A stretch of 8,254 bases of DNA from TC-15 sp034437275. GTDB taxonomy: Bacteria; Chloroflexota; Anaerolineae; Aggregatilineales; Aggregatilineaceae. Positions 6,024 through 8,254 of the stretch are shown in pieces. A model generated the notes under the pieces. That model made no database searches. It was not told the DNA's origin and saw only the letters and a list, made by a program, of their open reading frames with translations. Each line of letters opens with the position of its first letter. Position 1 is the stretch's first letter. Location of the stretch: contig DAOTUD010000074.1 of assembly GCA_034437275.1 (NCBI GenBank), positions 1-8,254 of the forward strand. The letters run 5' to 3'. Position numbers and translations under genes: made by a program.

Positions 6024-6033
6024 TTACAATATG
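6024..6033 (+). promoter_or_regulatory. Putative -10 region before the membrane-protein gene
   Basis: TTACAATATG contains TACAAT (6025-6030) and is identical to the element at 1190-1199 on the other strand. If it is a -10, transcription would begin near 6037. That is downstream of the ATG at 6031 and would favour the GTG at 6091 as the start. Confidence 0.3.
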
Positions 6034-6075
6034 AGCAGCGCAGCCATACGAACCAGCACCAGTCAGGTCAATCAT

Positions 6076-6081
6076 GAAGGA
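6076..6081 (+). promoter_or_regulatory. Ribosome binding site supporting the GTG start at 6091
   Basis: GAAGGA lies 9 bases before GTG 6091. The in-frame ATG at 6031 has no purine-rich site before it, so this site decides the start choice. Confidence 0.5.
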
Positions 6082-6090
6082 CAACGTGCC

Positions 6091-7515
6091 GTGAATACAG
6101 ACGACTATCGACCGGACGACCCCACCGATCAAAACGACGTCACGCCAAACAGCGGCGCTCCGTTCGACGACGAACCGACCGTCACCGGCCCCGCCGCACA
6201 GGACAGCGATCCCGACCCGGCAGCGCAGCCGGACGAAGCCCCCACGCCGGAACCCGAACCACCCCCCGACGAATCGCCCGCCTTCGAGCTGTCGCCGGGG
6301 GAGGACGCCGCCGTTTTCGATGAGCCGGAGCCGGAACAACCGGAGCAGCCGGAACCGGAGGCCGCCGCTTTTGACGGGTTGGAGCCGGAGGCCGATGATG
6401 ATGACAACGTGCCGACCCATGTCCTCGACGAGCAGGCCGCCGCGCCCGACGAGGCCGACATCACGCCGCCTGAGGACGCCGCCGTCGTCGTCGAAGCAGC
6501 ACCCGGCCCCGCGCTGGAAGCCCCCGACGCCGAAGCACCGACGCATGTCTTCGACCAGACGCCCCCCCAGCCGGACGGCCCCGGCGACGCACTGACCGAG
6601 GCCGAAACCTTCCGCGACATTCCGCGCGAGGACCTGGCCGCGCCCGCGCTGCCGCTGCCGGACGTCATCGAGCCGCCACCGCCACCCGACGCGACCCAAC
6701 CCCCGACCGCCCCTTCACCGACGAGGCCGAAGGAGGAGGTATCGCCGCCGCTGCCACAGGGGTACCCCCCGCCGCCGCCGGGCTGGCAGGGACCACCGCC
6801 GCCCCCTGCCGGTCTCGCACGCCGGGACCGCCCGGCTCCCCAGGCCCCGCCCCGCCGCAGACCGGCCCCCGCCCAGGCTCCCCCTGGCCCGGTGGGGCGG
6901 GAAACCATCGGCGACCGGGTCTGGCGCTACGAACACGCAGGCTACACGATCCGCGAGCGCGGCCCGCACGGCGTCGTGCTGGATATCGGGCGCTCGCTGA
7001 GCGTGCTGGGTTGGCTGGTGGCGTTCGTCTCGTTCCTGGGCCTGCTGTGGTACCTGTTCATTCAGATCGGCAGCGGCTTTCATAAGGACTGGGTGTCGAT
7101 CCGGCTGGGGCCGGGCGGCCACATCGCCGAGGATGGCCCCGGCGCGGCGCATGTCCGCCGGCGGCGCTCCCGCTCTGGGCGACGGTGGGGGCTGATCGGG
7201 GCCTTCTTCCTGATTTTCTGCCTCATCCTGGGGTTGATTCTGGCGGTGGTGGGCGGGCTGCTGCTCAGCAACGACGAGTACCAGGCCGCGCTGCGCGAAG
7301 CCTACCCGGAGGTCGACCTGCTGCAAGATCAGCTCAATGAGGGACCAGCCGATCCCGACGACGTCGACCTGATGGAAACCGCCGGGGTGGTGTTCGGCCT
7401 GCTGGGCGGCATCACGCTGATCGGGCTGTGGGCCGGGGCGACACTGGCCATCGTGGGCTACATCCACGCCAACACCTACCATGTCCCGGTGCCGCCGCTG
7501 CCCGGCTACCGCTAG
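6091..7515 (+). CDS. Membrane protein of unknown function with long acidic, proline-rich N-terminal region
   Basis: Starting at GTG 6091 this is a 474-residue protein that I do not recognise. Residues 1-190 are strongly acidic and low in complexity, including an E-P-Q run at 78-90. PTHVLDE (108-114) and PTHVFDQ (150-156) are near-repeats. Residues 191-268 are proline-rich with three PPPPP runs (195-199, 226-230, 235-239) and turn basic (about 244-258). An ordered-looking segment (270-300, with DRVWRYEHAGYTIRERG) precedes three predicted membrane helices at about 303-327, 367-392 and 431-458. A basic loop (about 355-366) precedes the second. By the positive-inside rule that loop should be cytoplasmic, which would place the N-terminal half outside, but no signal peptide confirms this. 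The frame is also open upstream through ATG 6031 to about 5794. That extension overlaps the beta-helix gene and looks like a shadow of it, and only 6091 has a Shine-Dalgarno. It converges on the SagB gene with a 13-base gap. Confidence 0.72.
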   Translation: MNTDDYRPDDPTDQNDVTPNSGAPFDDEPTVTGPAAQDSDPDPAAQPDEAPTPEPEPPPDESPAFELSPGEDAAVFDEPEPEQPEQPEPEAAAFDGLEPEADDDDNVPTHVLDEQAAAPDEADITPPEDAAVVVEAAPGPALEAPDAEAPTHVFDQTPPQPDGPGDALTEAETFRDIPREDLAAPALPLPDVIEPPPPPDATQPPTAPSPTRPKEEVSPPLPQGYPPPPPGWQGPPPPPAGLARRDRPAPQAPPRRRPAPAQAPPGPVGRETIGDRVWRYEHAGYTIRERGPHGVVLDIGRSLSVLGWLVAFVSFLGLLWYLFIQIGSGFHKDWVSIRLGPGGHIAEDGPGAAHVRRRRSRSGRRWGLIGAFFLIFCLILGLILAVVGGLLLSNDEYQAALREAYPEVDLLQDQLNEGPADPDDVDLMETAGVVFGLLGGITLIGLWAGATLAIVGYIHANTYHVPVPPLPGYR

Positions 7516-7528
7516 ACGGGTCGCGCGG

Positions 7529-8254
7529 CTACTTCAGCTTGCCCACCGTGCCCAGGTAGATCACGAACTGCTCTTCGCCGTCCAGCCCCAGCACGTCGTT
7601 GAGCGCGACATCGTCGAACGCGGCAATGGCACACACGCCGCCGTCAATCGCTTCCGCCGCCAGATAGAGATTCTGGCAGACGTGCCCGGCGTCCAGGTGC
7701 AGGTAGCGATAGCCGCGCGCCCCGTAACGGTACGTCATGCGGTACACGACCGCCACCCACAAGAACGTCACCGCGCTGCTGCGCACCTGGTGCTGGCCCA
7801 TGCAGGCGCGCGTGACCTGCCCCGTGATATCGTCGGGCGCGTCCAGCGGCAGCAGCTTGTGCTGGCTGGCGATGTAGCGGTACAGCCCCGGTGCCAGCCC
7901 TGTGACGTTGTTCACCAACAGGATCGTCTCGAAGGCGTGGCGCGCCCCGGCGGAGGGCACGGTGCGCTTGGTGATGTTCTGCAGTTCCACCGGCTTGATA
8001 CCCTGCGTGCACCACAGCAAAAACGACAGCTCGTCCTGCGAAAGCGGCGCGTCGGTGTAGCGGCGGCGCGTGACGCGGCGCGTGATCAGGTCGTAGACGT
8101 CTTCTGTAACCTGGATCGCGTCCGGCGCGGGCAGGTCGACCAGCGGCTGGTCGTCGTCCCAGGGCAGCTCGACCGGCGGCGGGGGCACGCCCTGCGACTG
8201 GTCGGCGTCGGGCTGGTTCTCGTAGCGCGTCTGGATCATGAATTCGTGGGACAT
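7529..8254 (-). CDS. SagB/ThcOx family FMN-dependent dehydrogenase (nitroreductase fold)
   Basis: This 241-residue protein has the nitroreductase-like fold of SagB-type oxidoreductases, FMN enzymes that oxidise azolines to azoles in peptide maturation. Stand-alone members are common and mostly of unknown substrate. Conserved features are the start MSHEFMIQTRYEN and the DQSQGVPPPP segment (18-27). The FMN-phosphate motif is RRVTRRRYTDAPLSQDELSFLLW (59-81). SAGARH (101-106), LYRY (124-127), HLDAGHVCQNLYLAAEAI (186-203), GGVCAIAAFDD (205-215) and a C-terminal YLGTVGK (233-239) follow. Length is full for the short single-domain form. No cyclodehydratase (SagC/D, YcaO) or precursor peptide gene is visible, so azole synthesis is not indicated here. 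The enzyme is probably a cytoplasmic flavin oxidoreductase. The ATG is the last codon of the window. The start fits the family, but its upstream region cannot be seen. Confidence 0.92.
   Translation of the reverse strand: MSHEFMIQTRYENQPDADQSQGVPPPPVELPWDDDQPLVDLPAPDAIQVTEDVYDLITRRVTRRRYTDAPLSQDELSFLLWCTQGIKPVELQNITKRTVPSAGARHAFETILLVNNVTGLAPGLYRYIASQHKLLPLDAPDDITGQVTRACMGQHQVRSSAVTFLWVAVVYRMTYRYGARGYRYLHLDAGHVCQNLYLAAEAIDGGVCAIAAFDDVALNDVLGLDGEEQFVIYLGTVGKLK

Noticed and set aside
5794..6090. Upstream extension of the membrane-protein frame
   Set aside because: It overlaps the conserved C-terminal end of the beta-helix gene and has Arg/Pro/Thr-rich shadow composition. The GTG at 6091 is the only start with a ribosome binding site.
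6074..6094. A six-codon open frame (ATG 6074 to TGA 6092-6094) overlapping the GTG start at 6091, as a possible leader peptide
   Set aside because: Its ATG has no ribosome binding site of its own, and so short a frame is easily a chance event. There is no supporting regulatory structure.
6322..6360. GAGCCG-like tandem repeats as a microsatellite or protein-binding array
   Set aside because: They are explained as codons for the Glu-Pro-Gln run at residues 78-90 of the membrane protein. The units vary at synonymous and non-synonymous positions.
6001..6908. Long minus-strand frames opposite the acidic/proline-rich gene
   Set aside because: Their Gly/Ser/Arg-rich translations mirror the repetitive GC-rich codons of the plus-strand gene. 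The plus-strand frame continues into three good membrane helices.
1..8254. Search for CRISPR repeats, insertion-sequence ends, tRNA genes or a defence or secretion cluster
   Set aside because: No regularly spaced direct repeats, transposase motifs, cloverleaf-like sequence with a CCA end, or defence-type domains were seen on either strand.

Overview
The window reads as a high-GC bacterial chromosome segment with seven genes, all of which appear complete. The best guess at origin is Chloroflexota (Anaerolineae-like). That rests on the gene styles (a lone SagB-type oxidoreductase, a secreted WD40 propeller with a C-terminal tail domain, a REC-GAF-cyclase fusion, choice-of-anchor-type beta-helix proteins) and on the G-rich hairpin repeat at the left edge. 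It is an inference, because no taxonomic marker gene is present. I see no rRNA, tRNA, CRISPR array, transposase or integrase.

Layout. Positions 1-310 are non-coding: a GC-rich hairpin and G-quadruplex-capable stretch (about 22-84), then an AT-rich leader likely to hold the promoter of the first gene. Gene 1 (311-664, +) is an Mth938-domain protein. It converges, 15 bases apart, on gene 2 (680-1156, -), a PEBP/YbhB-type protein whose promoter carries a perfect 7-bp inverted repeat. Gene 3 (1304-2902, -) is a response regulator fused to a GAF domain and a class III nucleotide cyclase with all catalytic residues present. Gene 4 (2984-4375, -), directly upstream of gene 3, is an exported seven-bladed WD40 propeller with a four-cysteine C-terminal domain. 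A 115-bp divergent intergenic region separates it from gene 5 (4491-5987, +), an exported right-handed parallel beta-helix protein. Gene 6 (6091-7515, +) is an unrecognised membrane protein with a 270-residue acidic, proline-rich N-terminal half and three membrane segments. It converges, 13 bases apart, on gene 7 (7529-8254, -), a SagB/ThcOx-family flavin oxidoreductase whose start codon is the last three bases of the window.

How the genes relate. This looks like an ordinary chromosomal neighbourhood rather than one dedicated system. Three proteins act at or outside the membrane (4, 5, 6), one is a cytoplasmic signalling enzyme (3), and the others are small housekeeping or orphan enzymes. Short intergenic promoter-like sequences recur: AA(T/C)TG..CTATACTGG before genes 3 and 5, and TTACAATATG before genes 2 and 6. 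In the first three cases the -10-like hexamer lies 31-36 bases from the start codon, which helped choose the starts. No clear undescribed system was found. The items most worth a second look are gene 6 (its repeated PTHV(L/F)D motifs and unassigned C-terminal membrane half), the C-terminal domain of the WD40 protein, and the operator-like repeat at 1175-1197.
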